From: Rheinheimera sp. EpRS3
GTDB lineage: Bacteria > Pseudomonadota > Gammaproteobacteria > Enterobacterales > Alteromonadaceae
Direction: 5' to 3'
NCBI RefSeq assembly: GCF_001513785.1
Contig: NZ_LNQS01000009.1
Location: 372,001-436,000, forward strand
Length of the DNA: 64,000 nucleotides
Shown here: positions 8,803 to 17,859 of the stretch, in pieces
How the letters are laid out: the number at the start of each line of letters is the position of its first letter
Position numbering within the stretch: the first letter of the stretch is position 1
Position numbers and translations under genes: made by a program
Notes under the pieces: generated by a model
Seen by the model: the letters and a program-made list of their open reading frames with translations, nothing else
What the model was told of the DNA's origin: nothing
Database searches by the model: none

Positions 8803-9429
8803 CTATTTGGTGCCAAACAGTTTATCACCTGCATCACCCAGGCCTGGCAGTATATAACCGTGCTCATTCAGGCAACGATCAACCGCCGCGGTGTACAGCT
8901 CGACATCAGGATGAGCCTGGCGCAGTGCTGCGATACCTTCGGGCGCGGCTACCAGTACCAGGGCTTTAATATGCACGGCGCCGTGTTGTTTTAACAAGTC
9001 AATGGTGGCAATCAGCGAGCCGCCGGTAGCCAGCATAGGGTCGACTACTATTGCCAGGCGTTGGTTGAGATCCGATGCCAGTTTTTGAAAATACGGCACC
9101 GGTTGCAGGGTTTGCTCATCGCGGTAAATGCCCACTACACTAATGCGGGCACTGGGTAAAAGCTCGAGCACGCCATCAAGCATCCCCAGGCCAGCGCGTA
9201 GTATCGGCACTATAGTAACTTTTTTACCCTGAATTTGCTCAATCTCAACCGGGCCACTCCAACTATCGATAGTCACAGTTTCTGTCGCTAAATCTTTAGT
9301 AGCTTCATAGGTTAGCAGGCTACCCAGTTCGGCTGCCAGTTGGCGAAACTGCTTGGTACTGATATCAGCGGCGCGCAGCAAGCCAATTTTATGTTTTACC
9401 AGCGGATGGGTAACTTCGGTCAGTTTCAT
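8803..9429 (-). CDS. upp: uracil phosphoribosyltransferase
   Basis: This 208-aa cytoplasmic salvage enzyme makes UMP from uracil and PRPP. The PRPP loop reads [13 protein letters not shown], and the uracil-binding tail reads [15 protein letters not shown]. Length matches E. coli Upp (208 aa). No uracil permease gene is adjacent. It diverges from the dipeptidyl peptidase gene. Confidence 0.97.
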   Translation of the reverse strand: MKLTEVTHPLVKHKIGLLRAADISTKQFRQLAAELGSLLTYEATKDLATETVTIDSWSGPVEIEQIQGKKVTIVPILRAGLGMLDGVLELLPSARISVVGIYRDEQTLQPVPYFQKLASDLNQRLAIVVDPMLATGGSLIATIDLLKQHGAVHIKALVLVAAPEGIAALRQAHPDVELYTAAVDRCLNEHGYILPGLGDAGDKLFGTK

Positions 9430-9545
9430 CTGTTAGATCCTCTTTTATCGCAGCTAAGCATAACGCAAGCGGCTTTTTCTTGCAGTTTAGCCTGAAGCAT
9501 TATACAAACGGCAAGCATAATTAAATCAAAGTTGCAGGGACAATA

Positions 9546-11765
9546 ATGCACGCTAAATTACCACGTTTTGTACTGACATTGTGTTTACTATTCGGAGGCA
9601 ACAATATGCTTGAGGCGAAGCAACTGGAGTTAGAGCGCTTATTTGCTGATCCGGCATTAAGCGGTGCCACACCGCGCTCGTTGAGTATGGCTCCGGATGG
9701 CAGCAGGGTTACCTACCTTAAAGGCAAAGCAGAAGATGCCAATCGGCTGGATTTATGGCAATACCATATTAAAGACGGTAAACATAGCCTGCTGGTAGAT
9801 GCCGACAGTTTAATCAGCGGCGCTGAAACCTTATCTGATGAAGAAAAAGCCCGCCGTGAGCGTATGCGCTTATTCGCCTCCGGCATTATCAGTTACAGTT
9901 GGTCGAAAAACAGTGATGCGTTGTTATTTCCGTTAAACGGCGATTTGTATTACTACCAACTAAGCAGCAAAACGGCGAAAAAGCTAACCAATACCAGGGA
10001 GTTTGAAACCGATGCGACCATTTCGCCCACCGGGCGTTATGTTGCCTTTATCCGTAACCAAAACCTGTTTGTACTGGACATTGCCAGCGGCAAAGAAACC
10101 CGGCTGACCACTGATGGCGGCGGCGATATTAAAAACGGCATGGCAGAATTTGTTGCTCAGGAAGAAATGGGCCGTATGACCGGCTATTGGTGGGCACCGG
10201 ATGACAGCAAAATTGCCTTTACCCGCACTGACGAAAGCGGCGTGGCAGAAGTAGTGCGTAACGAGATTTATGCCGACGAAATAAAGCTGTTTAACCAGCG
10301 TTATCCATACACCGGCACCGCCAATGCCAAAATTCAGCTGGGCGTGGTAACGCTCAAAGACGGCAGTGTTAATTGGTTGCCTCACGGCGATAACGAAGAT
10401 ATCTATTTACCGCGGGTTGAGTGGACAAAAAGTGCCCGTTACTTAAGTTACCAGTGGCAAAGCCGTAACCAGCAGCAACTGGAGCTGCGGTTGGTCGATT
10501 TAAGCAACAACCAGCAAAAAGTACTGCTTAGCGAAAGGAGTAAAACCTGGCTAAACCTGCACGACGATCTGCATTTTCTCGATAACGAACAAGGCTTTAT
10601 CTGGGCTTCTGAGCGCGATGGTTACAAACACCTGTATCATTTTGACTTTAACGGCAAACTACTGCGCCAATTAACCAGTGGCAACTGGGTCGTGGATGAG
10701 CTGGATGCGGTAAACGAAAAACAGGGCATGCTGTATTTTACCGGCCGCAAAGATACGCCGCTGGAGCGTCATCTGTATCAGGTGAGCGTGAAAGATGGCA
10801 ATATTAAACGTTTAACCGAAGCCGGTTTTGACCATGCGTTGGTCATGGCCAAAGATGGCAGCAGCTTTATCGACAGCTTTTCTAATGTCAGTACGCCTAC
10901 TAAAGTGGCGCTGCGTGGCCTTGATGGTAAAGTGCTAACCTGGCTGGAACAAAACGAGTTGAACAGCAGCCATGCGCTCACACCGTATCACGCTGAACTA
11001 ACGGTGCCACGTTTTGGTACGCTTAAGGCAGACGATGGCCAAACTATGCATTACCGGCTGTTTGCGCCAAAAACGTTGGATCAGGATAAAAAATATCCGG
11101 TAATTGTCAGCGTATATGGTGGCCCGCATGCCCAGCGCGTAACCAACAGCTGGAGTGCGCGCGATCTTTATCTGCATTACTTAGTGCAGCAAGGCTATCT
11201 GGTATTTCAGCTGGATAACCGCGGCTCTTATAACCGTGGCAAAGCCTTTGAAGATCCGATTTACTTAAAACTGGGTGAGGTAGAGCTAAATGACCAAATC
11301 CGCGGCGTAGAGTATCTGCGCAGCTTGCCGTACGTCGCGGCAGATAAAATTGCTATTTATGGCCACAGCTATGGCGGTTATATGGCGATAATGGCGATGT
11401 TTAAAGCCGCTGATTATTTTGCCGCCGGCGTATCCGGGGCGCCGGTGACCGATTGGGCGCTGTACGATACCCACTACACCGAGCGTTATTTAGGCCACCC
11501 TGAGCAAAATGCTAAGGGCTATACCGACAGCGCGGTGTTCCCTTATACCGATGGCTTAACAGGCGACTTACTGATTTATCACGGCATGGCAGATGACAAT
11601 GTGTTGTTTACCCACAGTACCAAGCTGTATAAACAGCTACAAGATAAGGGCCTGCTGTTTGATATGATTAACTACCCGGGCAGCAAACACTCGATGTTTG
11701 GCCAGCCGGTACAAACCCATCTGCATAAAAGCATTACGCAGTTTTTTGACCGACATCTGAAGTAA
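9546..11765 (+). CDS. dipeptidyl peptidase IV-type serine peptidase (S9B)
   Basis: A 739-aa protein with a short hydrophobic N-terminus (FVLTLCLLFGG), suggesting export to the periplasm or envelope. It has an eight-bladed beta-propeller (DPPIV N domain, about residues 80-450) with the EEMGRMTGYWWAPDD signature, whose EE pair binds the substrate N-terminus, and a C-terminal alpha/beta-hydrolase. The catalytic triad is S608 in GHSYGGY, the aspartate pair D683/D684 in ADDNVLF, and H715 in SKHSMFG. It cleaves X-Pro (or X-Ala) dipeptides from peptide N-termini. AGGGA precedes the ATG. Confidence 0.93.
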   Translation: MHAKLPRFVLTLCLLFGGNNMLEAKQLELERLFADPALSGATPRSLSMAPDGSRVTYLKGKAEDANRLDLWQYHIKDGKHSLLVDADSLISGAETLSDEEKARRERMRLFASGIISYSWSKNSDALLFPLNGDLYYYQLSSKTAKKLTNTREFETDATISPTGRYVAFIRNQNLFVLDIASGKETRLTTDGGGDIKNGMAEFVAQEEMGRMTGYWWAPDDSKIAFTRTDESGVAEVVRNEIYADEIKLFNQRYPYTGTANAKIQLGVVTLKDGSVNWLPHGDNEDIYLPRVEWTKSARYLSYQWQSRNQQQLELRLVDLSNNQQKVLLSERSKTWLNLHDDLHFLDNEQGFIWASERDGYKHLYHFDFNGKLLRQLTSGNWVVDELDAVNEKQGMLYFTGRKDTPLERHLYQVSVKDGNIKRLTEAGFDHALVMAKDGSSFIDSFSNVSTPTKVALRGLDGKVLTWLEQNELNSSHALTPYHAELTVPRFGTLKADDGQTMHYRLFAPKTLDQDKKYPVIVSVYGGPHAQRVTNSWSARDLYLHYLVQQGYLVFQLDNRGSYNRGKAFEDPIYLKLGEVELNDQIRGVEYLRSLPYVAADKIAIYGHSYGGYMAIMAMFKAADYFAAGVSGAPVTDWALYDTHYTERYLGHPEQNAKGYTDSAVFPYTDGLTGDLLIYHGMADDNVLFTHSTKLYKQLQDKGLLFDMINYPGSKHSMFGQPVQTHLHKSITQFFDRHLK

Positions 11766-11770
11766 TAAAA

Positions 11771-11799
11771 AGGCCAGCGTCACTGCCCGGCAGTGGCCT
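11771..11799 (+). terminator. weak terminator-like hairpin after the S9B gene
   Basis: CACTGC (11781-11786) pairs with GCAGTG (11790-11795), and AGGC/GCCT extend the stem across a bulge. It is followed by GTTTATT rather than a full T-run. Confidence 0.4.
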
Positions 11800-11812
11800 G
11801 TTTATTGTCTTA

Positions 11813-11914
11813 CATGACGCGGTTTGCTCACATCAACACGCCATGAATCGTCCCTGAGGCTCGATTACGGCCATCCATGGCCTCCAACGGTTGATTTAGA
11901 GCAAACCGGTCATG
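11813..11914. repeat. 102-bp palindromic MITE/REP-like element
   Basis: The ends form an imperfect inverted repeat, CATGACGCGGTTTGCTC (11813-11829) against GAGCAAACCGGTCATG (11899-11914). Inside are a second pair ATCAAC/GTTGAT (11832-11837 and 11890-11895) and the palindrome GGCCATCCATGGCC (11869-11882). The element sits alone between convergent genes and contains no coding frame. Its layout resembles the short palindromic repeats found between genes in many gammaproteobacteria; I saw no second copy in this window. Confidence 0.7.
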
Positions 11915-11932
11915 CTTATCTGTAAAGCAGCA

Positions 11933-13189
11933 TCAGTTTTTGCCCTGAATATGGTAACTGACCTGTGCCCTGGGGTTGAGGTATTCAGCAATATGTTGCG
12001 GTAATGCCTGAATTTTAATCACTTTGCTGATGCTGAGTTTATCCGGCTCTAATGTCAGAATTGGCGCTTCCAGTCTTGGCACATCGGCGTCATATACCAG
12101 TACATTAGGGCACAGCAGGCTGTCGCTGTTTACGGACATCACAATGCCCAGCCGTTGATCTGACAATAAAACAATGGTACCCGGCGGATACACGCCCATC
12201 ATCTTAATCATCACTTTCATTTCGCGCTCCGGCAGTTTACCTTTCATGCTGCGGTACATATACGACAGCGCATGGTGTGGCGAGCGCGATTTACTGATAT
12301 CCAGCGGATGGCACAAATTGTCAAACACATTAACCACCGCGACAATTTTAGCTAACGCATCAATCTGCGGCTCTTTTAAAGCCTTAGGATAGCCGCTGCC
12401 GTCAATATACTCGTGGTGTTGCTCAACAATAGGCCAGGCTTCCAGCGGAAAGGTATCGGTTAAACCCACTAACTCGACACCGTATTTGGTATGCAGTTTT
12501 AGCAGGTTTTGTTCTGGCGCACTCAGATCTGTGGTTTTGCGTAAAATCTGGCTGGGTATTTTAATTTTGCCAATATCATGGAACAAGGCGCCAATACCGA
12601 CTGTTTTAACCTGTGCCGGCGACAGGTTAAGATTCTTTGCCAGCATCATCGACAAAGTCGCCACATTTAGCGAGTGGTAATATAAGCCTTCCTGCTCTTT
12701 GGCGGCCGCTGAAATTAAGTGCAGTACCAAAGAATCAGTGCCAAGTAAAATATCCGCCATAGCGCTTATCAGGCTGCCTGCTTCGTCTATAGCATTCAGT
12801 GGCCGGCTGTTAATTTTGCTCATCAGGCTTTTTACCTGCAGCAGAGATTGAGCGTAAGCTTTTTCGGTGCGCTGTAAATCGCGCCGGTGCGCTTTAGCCT
12901 GTTCAATACGCTGCATTTTTTCCTGCTGCATTTTCAACTGAGCTTCACTGGCGGCCATATTAAAACCGGCGGTGTCTTCATCATTTAGCTCTTCCGGTTG
13001 TGTCATTTTCACGCTTTTACCGGGGTAAAAAAATACATAGTCCAGGTTGAGCGAGCGGATAATTTGCAGCTGCTGGCTGTTTTCTATAATCATATTGCCA
13101 GACAAGAAGGGATGCTTCAGCCAACCGGCAGGCAGTTTAATGGCGTAGCCCAGTTTTAACGCTTCGGGTTTTATTTTCAGAACAGGCAA
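11933..13189 (-). CDS. HD-GYP cyclic-di-GMP phosphodiesterase with DUF3391 domain
   Basis: A 418-aa cytoplasmic protein. The N-terminal DUF3391 domain covers about residues 1-90, a charged, probably coiled-coil segment about 85-120, and the HD-GYP domain about 150-350. ALFHDIGK (HD at 204-205) and EQHHEYIDGSGYP (about 257-268) are intact, so it should hydrolyse c-di-GMP. That would link it to biofilm and polysaccharide control, matching the large EPS region nearby. I chose a TTG start at 13189 because GGAG lies six bases upstream; another TTG at 13204 is in frame. Confidence 0.87.
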   Translation of the reverse strand: MPVLKIKPEALKLGYAIKLPAGWLKHPFLSGNMIIENSQQLQIIRSLNLDYVFFYPGKSVKMTQPEELNDEDTAGFNMAASEAQLKMQQEKMQRIEQAKAHRRDLQRTEKAYAQSLLQVKSLMSKINSRPLNAIDEAGSLISAMADILLGTDSLVLHLISAAAKEQEGLYYHSLNVATLSMMLAKNLNLSPAQVKTVGIGALFHDIGKIKIPSQILRKTTDLSAPEQNLLKLHTKYGVELVGLTDTFPLEAWPIVEQHHEYIDGSGYPKALKEPQIDALAKIVAVVNVFDNLCHPLDISKSRSPHHALSYMYRSMKGKLPEREMKVMIKMMGVYPPGTIVLLSDQRLGIVMSVNSDSLLCPNVLVYDADVPRLEAPILTLEPDKLSISKVIKIQALPQHIAEYLNPRAQVSYHIQGKN

Positions 13190-13343
13190 CCAGAACTCCG
13201 GCAAAGCAGATAAGAGTAAGCCACTAGTTTATGTTTCAAACAGCATAATACCAATGATGTAAAACAAAAAAGCGAACTAAATGTATCAGGTTAGACCAGT
13301 TGTTGATTTGCCGCTTGACAGTATTTAAATTCAAACGTACATT

Positions 13344-13358
13344 TCAAACATGCGTTTA
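13344..13358 (+). promoter_or_regulatory. PsrA-type operator upstream of the regulator
   Basis: CAAAC-ATGC-GTTTA is an interrupted palindrome matching the GAAAC(N4)GTTTC-like site bound by PsrA regulators. Flanking AAATTCAAAC and GTTTAAAT extend the symmetry. It ends 16 bp before the regulator start, a position suited to autorepression and control of the fadE operon. Confidence 0.6.
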
Positions 13359-13373
13359 AATATTGGTGGAGTT

Positions 13374-14060
13374 ATGTCAGTTAAGCACAGCACCCAACAT
13401 AAAATTCTCGATGCGGCGCAAACATTGTTCGCTGAAACAGGCTTTACAGATACCTCTTTGCGGCAAATAACCAGCATGGCTGAGGTTAATTTAGCGTCGG
13501 TTAACTACCATTTTGGTTCAAAAAAAGAACTTATTCAGGCCGTGCTGCAGCGCTATCTGGTGGTGCTAATGCCGCGTTTGGATCAGGAGTTTACCCGCTT
13601 GCTTGCAGTGCAACAGCCAAACAGCCTAAGCCAGGTGTTATCAGTGTTCGTAAAACCGTTGCTGGAGCTGAATAAAGTACACCAGAACGGCGCTCGTATT
13701 TTTTTACAGCTGCTGGGCCGCGGTTATACCGATGTTCAGGGACACTTGCGCTGGTTTTTTAATCATAATTATGGCCGTGTACTGGATAAGCTGGTATTAC
13801 TGGTGCAGCAGGCATGCCCTGATTTACCACCCAGCGAGCTATTCTGGCGGCTACATTTTTCACTGGGTACTGTGGTATTTACCATGGCATCTAATGAAGC
13901 TTTAGCTGAAATAGCTGAGGCAGATTTTAATGAAAAAGTTGATATTGAAGGCGTAATTTTACGCTTACTGCCGTACTTGTCTGCAGCCATTGCTGCGCCT
14001 GTTGCCACTGTTACTCCATTAAGTCATGCCGTGCCTAAAATGGCGAGCGAAGGAATATAA
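13374..14060 (+). CDS. psrA: TetR-family fatty-acid regulator, PsrA-like
   Basis: A 228-aa TetR repressor. The N-terminal HTH region (HKILDAAQTLFAETGFTDTSLRQIT, then VNLASVNYHFGSKKELIQAVL) closely resembles Pseudomonas PsrA, a long-chain-acyl-responsive repressor of beta-oxidation genes. The start at 13374 has GGTGGAG upstream, so an eight-codon extension to 13350 is rejected. It is one base from fadE, forming a regulator-enzyme operon. The symbol rests on resemblance and context. Confidence 0.8.
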   Translation: MSVKHSTQHKILDAAQTLFAETGFTDTSLRQITSMAEVNLASVNYHFGSKKELIQAVLQRYLVVLMPRLDQEFTRLLAVQQPNSLSQVLSVFVKPLLELNKVHQNGARIFLQLLGRGYTDVQGHLRWFFNHNYGRVLDKLVLLVQQACPDLPPSELFWRLHFSLGTVVFTMASNEALAEIAEADFNEKVDIEGVILRLLPYLSAAIAAPVATVTPLSHAVPKMASEGI

Positions 14061-14061
14061 T

Positions 14062-16377
14062 ATGTTGATTCTATTAATATTGGTTGTCACTTTAGCGGTG
14101 ATTTTCGGCGTGGCCGATATTCGCCGAAATTTAATCACCAAACCTGTTTTTGCCATGTTTAAGAAAATTCTACCGCCGCTGTCTGATACAGAGCGCGAAG
14201 CGATGGAAGCTGGTGATGTGTGGTGGGATGGTGATCTGTTTCAGGGAAAGCCAGACTGGCACAAACTGCATAGTTTCCCTAAAGCGGAGCTAAATGCTGG
14301 TGAGCAGGCTTTTATGGACGATCAGGTAGAAACGCTGCTGAAAATGTTGGATGACTACAAGATTGTGCAGGAACAACGTGATTTGCCTACCGAGGTATGG
14401 GACTTTCTCAAACGCGAAGGTTTCTTCGCAATGATTATTCCTAAATCCTATGGTGGCCGCGAATTTTCTGCTATTGCCAACTCGACCATTGTATCGCGCA
14501 TTGCTACCCGCAGTTTAACCGCAGCGGTAACGGTAATGGTGCCTAATTCTCTGGGCCCGGGCGAATTGTTAATGCATTACGGCACGCAGCAACAAAAAGA
14601 TTTCTGGTTGCCCACTTTAGCTAACGGTAACGATGTTCCCTGTTTTGCGCTGACCGGGCCTGAAGCCGGCTCTGACGCCGGTGGTATTCCTGATACGGGA
14701 GTGGTGTGTAAAGGTGAGTTTGACGGCAAAGAAGTGCTGGGTATTCGTTTAAACTGGGATAAGCGCTATATCACACTGGCTCCGGTGGCGACGGTACTGG
14801 GCTTGGCGTTTAAACTGTATGATCCGGATAGCTTAATGGGAGATAAAGAAGATCTGGGGATTACCTGTGCGCTTATTCCGACCAGCCATAAAGGCGTAGA
14901 AATCGGCGACCGCCACTTTCCGATGAATATGGCCTTTATGAACGGTACTACCTACGGTAAAGATGTATTTATTCCGCTGGAGTGGATTATTGGCGGGCCA
15001 GATTATGCCGGACGTGGCTGGCGGATGCTGGTTGAATGCTTATCAGCAGGACGGGGTATCAGCCTGCCGGCTTTAGCTACCGCTACTGGGCACTTAGCAG
15101 CGCGAATGACAGGTGCTTATGGTTATGTCCGTCAGCAGTTTGGCTTGTCGATTGGTAAGTTTGAAGGTGTGCAGGAATCACTAGCCCGTATTGGTGGTTT
15201 TACTTACAGTCTGGAAGCCATGCGGGTTATGACTGCCGGTGCTATCGATATGAACCTTAGCCCAAGCGTGGTAACGGCTATCGCCAAATACCATATGACA
15301 GAGATGTCGCGTACCTTAATGAATGATGCCTTTGATATTCATGCCGGTCGTGCCATTCAGATAGGGCCTAAAAACTATCTGGCGCATGGTTATATGGGCA
15401 TTCCTATTTCCATCACGGTAGAAGGCGCTAATATTCTGACCCGTAACCTGATGATTTTCGGCCAGGGCGCAACACGTTGCCACCCTTATGTACTGGCAGA
15501 GCTGGAAGCTGCGGCTAACCCGGATGCAGAGCAGGGTTTAAAGCAGTTTGACAGCTTGTTACTTAAACATATTGGTTTTGCCATGGGTAATACCTTCGGC
15601 GCGCTGTGGCAGGGTTTAACAGCCGGTGCTTTTAACACTGCACCGGTATCCGGTGAAACCGCTAAGTACTATAAACAGCTAAGCCGTATGAGCCGTGGTT
15701 TGGCATTAAGTGCAGACTTTTCGATGTTGATTTTAGGTGGTGAATTAAAACGCCGTGAAATGTTATCAGCGCGCTTAGGCGATGTGTTAAGCCAGCTGTA
15801 TATTGCCTCCGCTGTGTTGAAATTCTATGAAGACAATGGCCGCCAGCAATGTGACTTGCCGTTTGTACATTACAGTGTGCAGCGGGCGTTGTTTGAAATA
15901 GGCCGTGCTTTTGATGGCTTCTTTGCCAACTTTCCTAATCGCTTTGTTGCCGGGTTACTGCGTGTTCTGGTATTCCCGTTCGGCATAGGCTACAAAATGC
16001 CGGATGACGATACTGCGATCCAAATCTGTGAAGCGATGTCCAGGCCTGGTGTAGTACGTAACCGTTTAACGCATCTGTGTTATATCGGCGAGGGCGAGGA
16101 CGATGCAACGGGTTTAATGGAAAGCGCCTTTATAGCAATGTACGAAGCGCAGCCTGTTATGAAGAAAATTTATCAGGCCCAGCGCGACGGTAAGTTGCCA
16201 CGTAAGCAACCACTGGAGCAGACCATTGAGCAGGCTTTACTGGCTGAAGTGATAACCGATCCTGAATCTAAACAGTTATTAAAAATGAATGCGTTGCGCT
16301 TCAGTGCGATCAGCGTAGACAGTTTTAAGGCAGGCGAACTGGAAAGCCAGGCTTTAACCTCAGCTGACGTAGGTTAA
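14062..16377 (+). CDS. fadE: FadE-type acyl-CoA dehydrogenase
   Basis: The 771-aa product catalyses the first, FAD-dependent step of fatty-acid beta-oxidation (acyl-CoA to trans-2-enoyl-CoA). It has an N-terminal membrane helix (MLILLILVVTLAVIFGVA), then the acyl-CoA dehydrogenase domains with FALTGPEAGSDAGG (about residue 205), ITVEGANILTRNLMIFGQG and the long C-terminal DUF1974 extension typical of FadE. Length is close to E. coli FadE (814 aa). Start 14062 has a GAAGGA site, and it follows the PsrA-like gene directly. A terminator follows. Confidence 0.95.
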   Translation: MLILLILVVTLAVIFGVADIRRNLITKPVFAMFKKILPPLSDTEREAMEAGDVWWDGDLFQGKPDWHKLHSFPKAELNAGEQAFMDDQVETLLKMLDDYKIVQEQRDLPTEVWDFLKREGFFAMIIPKSYGGREFSAIANSTIVSRIATRSLTAAVTVMVPNSLGPGELLMHYGTQQQKDFWLPTLANGNDVPCFALTGPEAGSDAGGIPDTGVVCKGEFDGKEVLGIRLNWDKRYITLAPVATVLGLAFKLYDPDSLMGDKEDLGITCALIPTSHKGVEIGDRHFPMNMAFMNGTTYGKDVFIPLEWIIGGPDYAGRGWRMLVECLSAGRGISLPALATATGHLAARMTGAYGYVRQQFGLSIGKFEGVQESLARIGGFTYSLEAMRVMTAGAIDMNLSPSVVTAIAKYHMTEMSRTLMNDAFDIHAGRAIQIGPKNYLAHGYMGIPISITVEGANILTRNLMIFGQGATRCHPYVLAELEAAANPDAEQGLKQFDSLLLKHIGFAMGNTFGALWQGLTAGAFNTAPVSGETAKYYKQLSRMSRGLALSADFSMLILGGELKRREMLSARLGDVLSQLYIASAVLKFYEDNGRQQCDLPFVHYSVQRALFEIGRAFDGFFANFPNRFVAGLLRVLVFPFGIGYKMPDDDTAIQICEAMSRPGVVRNRLTHLCYIGEGEDDATGLMESAFIAMYEAQPVMKKIYQAQRDGKLPRKQPLEQTIEQALLAEVITDPESKQLLKMNALRFSAISVDSFKAGELESQALTSADVG

Positions 16378-16394
16378 ACAACTTGCTACACTCA

Positions 16395-16430
16395 AACGCC
16401 GACAGGGTAAGGACTCTGCCGGCGTTTTTT
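16395..16430 (+). terminator. rho-independent terminator after fadE
   Basis: AACGCCG (16395-16401) pairs with CGGCGTT, with an inner CAG/CTG pairing, and is followed by a run of six T. Confidence 0.9.
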
Positions 16431-16449
16431 ATTGCCTTTGGGAGCTGTT

Positions 16450-16947
16450 ATGTCAGATAAACTAAGTTTACGTTTAGCAACACCGCAAGATGTACCTGTT
16501 ATATTGACTTTTATTCAGGGGCTGGCTGAATATGAAAGGCTATCAGATCAGGTTGTTGCTACTGAAGAGAAGTTACAGCAGACATTATTTGGTCATAAAG
16601 CTTATGCAGAAGTGGTTATCGCAGAATATGATAACAAGGCTGCCGGCTTTGCATTGTTCTTTCATAACTATTCAACATTTTTAGCCAAACCAGGTATTTA
16701 TCTGGAGGACTTGTTTGTATCTCCTGAATACCGGGGCAAAGGTTTGGGCAGGGTGTTATTAAGCTACCTGGCAAAACTGGCTGTTGACCGTGATTGTGGC
16801 CGTCTGGAATGGTCTGTACTAGACTGGAACCAACCTGCGATAGATTTTTATCAGGCACAGGGCGCCACTATGCTGCATGATTGGCGTATAAACCGGGTTA
16901 CCGGTGCATCGTTGCAGCAGCTGGCGGCTAAACATACAGTTAGTTAA
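16450..16947 (+). CDS. GNAT-family N-acetyltransferase
   Basis: A 165-aa single-domain acetyltransferase. YLEDLFVSPEYRGKGLGRVLL carries the acetyl-CoA loop (RGKGLG), and WSVLDWNQPAIDFYQAQGA is the following GNAT motif B. The LEDLFV and LDWN segments resemble diamine (spermidine/spermine) acetyltransferases, so a polyamine or small amine substrate is possible but not shown. GGGAG precedes the ATG at 16450. Confidence 0.85.
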   Translation: MSDKLSLRLATPQDVPVILTFIQGLAEYERLSDQVVATEEKLQQTLFGHKAYAEVVIAEYDNKAAGFALFFHNYSTFLAKPGIYLEDLFVSPEYRGKGLGRVLLSYLAKLAVDRDCGRLEWSVLDWNQPAIDFYQAQGATMLHDWRINRVTGASLQQLAAKHTVS

Positions 16948-16960
16948 TATTATTGTGAAC

Positions 16961-16990
16961 TTGATGTGACTCTAAATAATTTAGTATATA
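16961..16990 (+). promoter_or_regulatory. candidate sigma-70 promoter for the acyltransferase/E1 operon
   Basis: TTGATG (16961-16966) and TATATA (16985-16990) are 18 bp apart in the AT-rich 134-bp gap before the acyltransferase gene. No sigma-54-type GG-N10-GC pattern was found here. Confidence 0.45.
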
Positions 16991-17081
16991 AAATTCGCAT
17001 TGTTAGATGATTTTACTATGTAAAACAAACAAAGAGTGGCTACTATATTTACTGAGTCTAATGTATTAACTGGATATCATC

Positions 17082-17855
17082 ATGGATTGTGTCAGTCTGG
17101 CCGACAACTTTAAGCAGTATTTTGAAATTAAGTTTGCCGCTTCAACAGCGTTACGACAAGAGTCTTTTAAGATCAGGCACTCAGTGTACTGTGAAGAACT
17201 AGGCTGGGAGCCGTTGCGTGAAAATGGTATGGAAACCGATGAATGTGACGAGTACTCTTTCGTCCTGCTGTTGTTGCATAAAAGGACTGGCCAGTATGCC
17301 GGAACCGCACGGCTGGTTATTCCGCCACCGGAGCACCCATCTTATCAACTGCCGTTTGAGCAACACTGTTTATCATCAGTCAGAACCGATTTAATAGATC
17401 TGTCTGAGTTTGAACGCGGATCTTTCAGCGAAATTTCCCGGCTTGCTGTGCCTGAGGCATTTCGCCGTCGTTTAGGTGAAAAAAATACCCCTTATGTTAT
17501 CAACGAGATCAACCTGGAAAAAGACGTATTTTCAGAGGAAGAGCGCAGAAATTTCCCTAATATTGCCATAGGCTTATATCTGAGCATTATCGCTTTGGTA
17601 CAAATGTGCCATCACAAGGCTATGTTTGTGGTGGTAGAGCCCAGGTTGAAAAAACGCCTTGAGCGGCTGGGGCTGGCGTTTGAGCAAATCGGTGATGAAA
17701 TGGATTATCACGGCACCCGTGCATTGTTTTACCTTCCTGAGCATAAGTATATTTCGGCACTTAACCCGGAAATTCTACAACTGTTTCATATGCTCAAAAG
17801 CCAGTTAGCTCCGCAACTGAGGCTTTACCCTTATCTTACCCGGCAAAAGGACTAA
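17082..17855 (+). CDS. PEP-CTERM/exosortase-associated acyltransferase (FeeM-like)
   Basis: A 257-aa GNAT-superfamily protein of the exosortase-associated acyltransferase family, related to FeeM N-acyl-amino-acid synthases and to LuxI-type autoinducer synthases. FKIRHSVYCEELGWEP near residue 28 is the family signature, with GTARLVIP near residue 75 and EISRLAVPEAFRRR near residue 125. Such enzymes join an acyl group, usually from acyl-ACP, to an amine or amino acid. A dedicated ACP and acyl-CoA ligase lie about 7.5 kb away. It is four bases from the E1/nitroreductase gene, so the two are surely cotranscribed. The product is unknown. Confidence 0.87.
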   Translation: MDCVSLADNFKQYFEIKFAASTALRQESFKIRHSVYCEELGWEPLRENGMETDECDEYSFVLLLLHKRTGQYAGTARLVIPPPEHPSYQLPFEQHCLSSVRTDLIDLSEFERGSFSEISRLAVPEAFRRRLGEKNTPYVINEINLEKDVFSEEERRNFPNIAIGLYLSIIALVQMCHHKAMFVVVEPRLKKRLERLGLAFEQIGDEMDYHGTRALFYLPEHKYISALNPEILQLFHMLKSQLAPQLRLYPYLTRQKD

Positions 17856-17859
17856 TCGT

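Noticed and set aside
9984..10385. 133-codon minus-strand frame inside the dipeptidyl peptidase gene
   Set aside because: It is antisense to the propeller domain of a clear S9B peptidase and has no family features.
17030..17056. Possible sigma-54 site before the FeeM-like gene (GTGGCTACTATATTTACTG)
   Set aside because: There is no GC at the required ten-base distance from GG.
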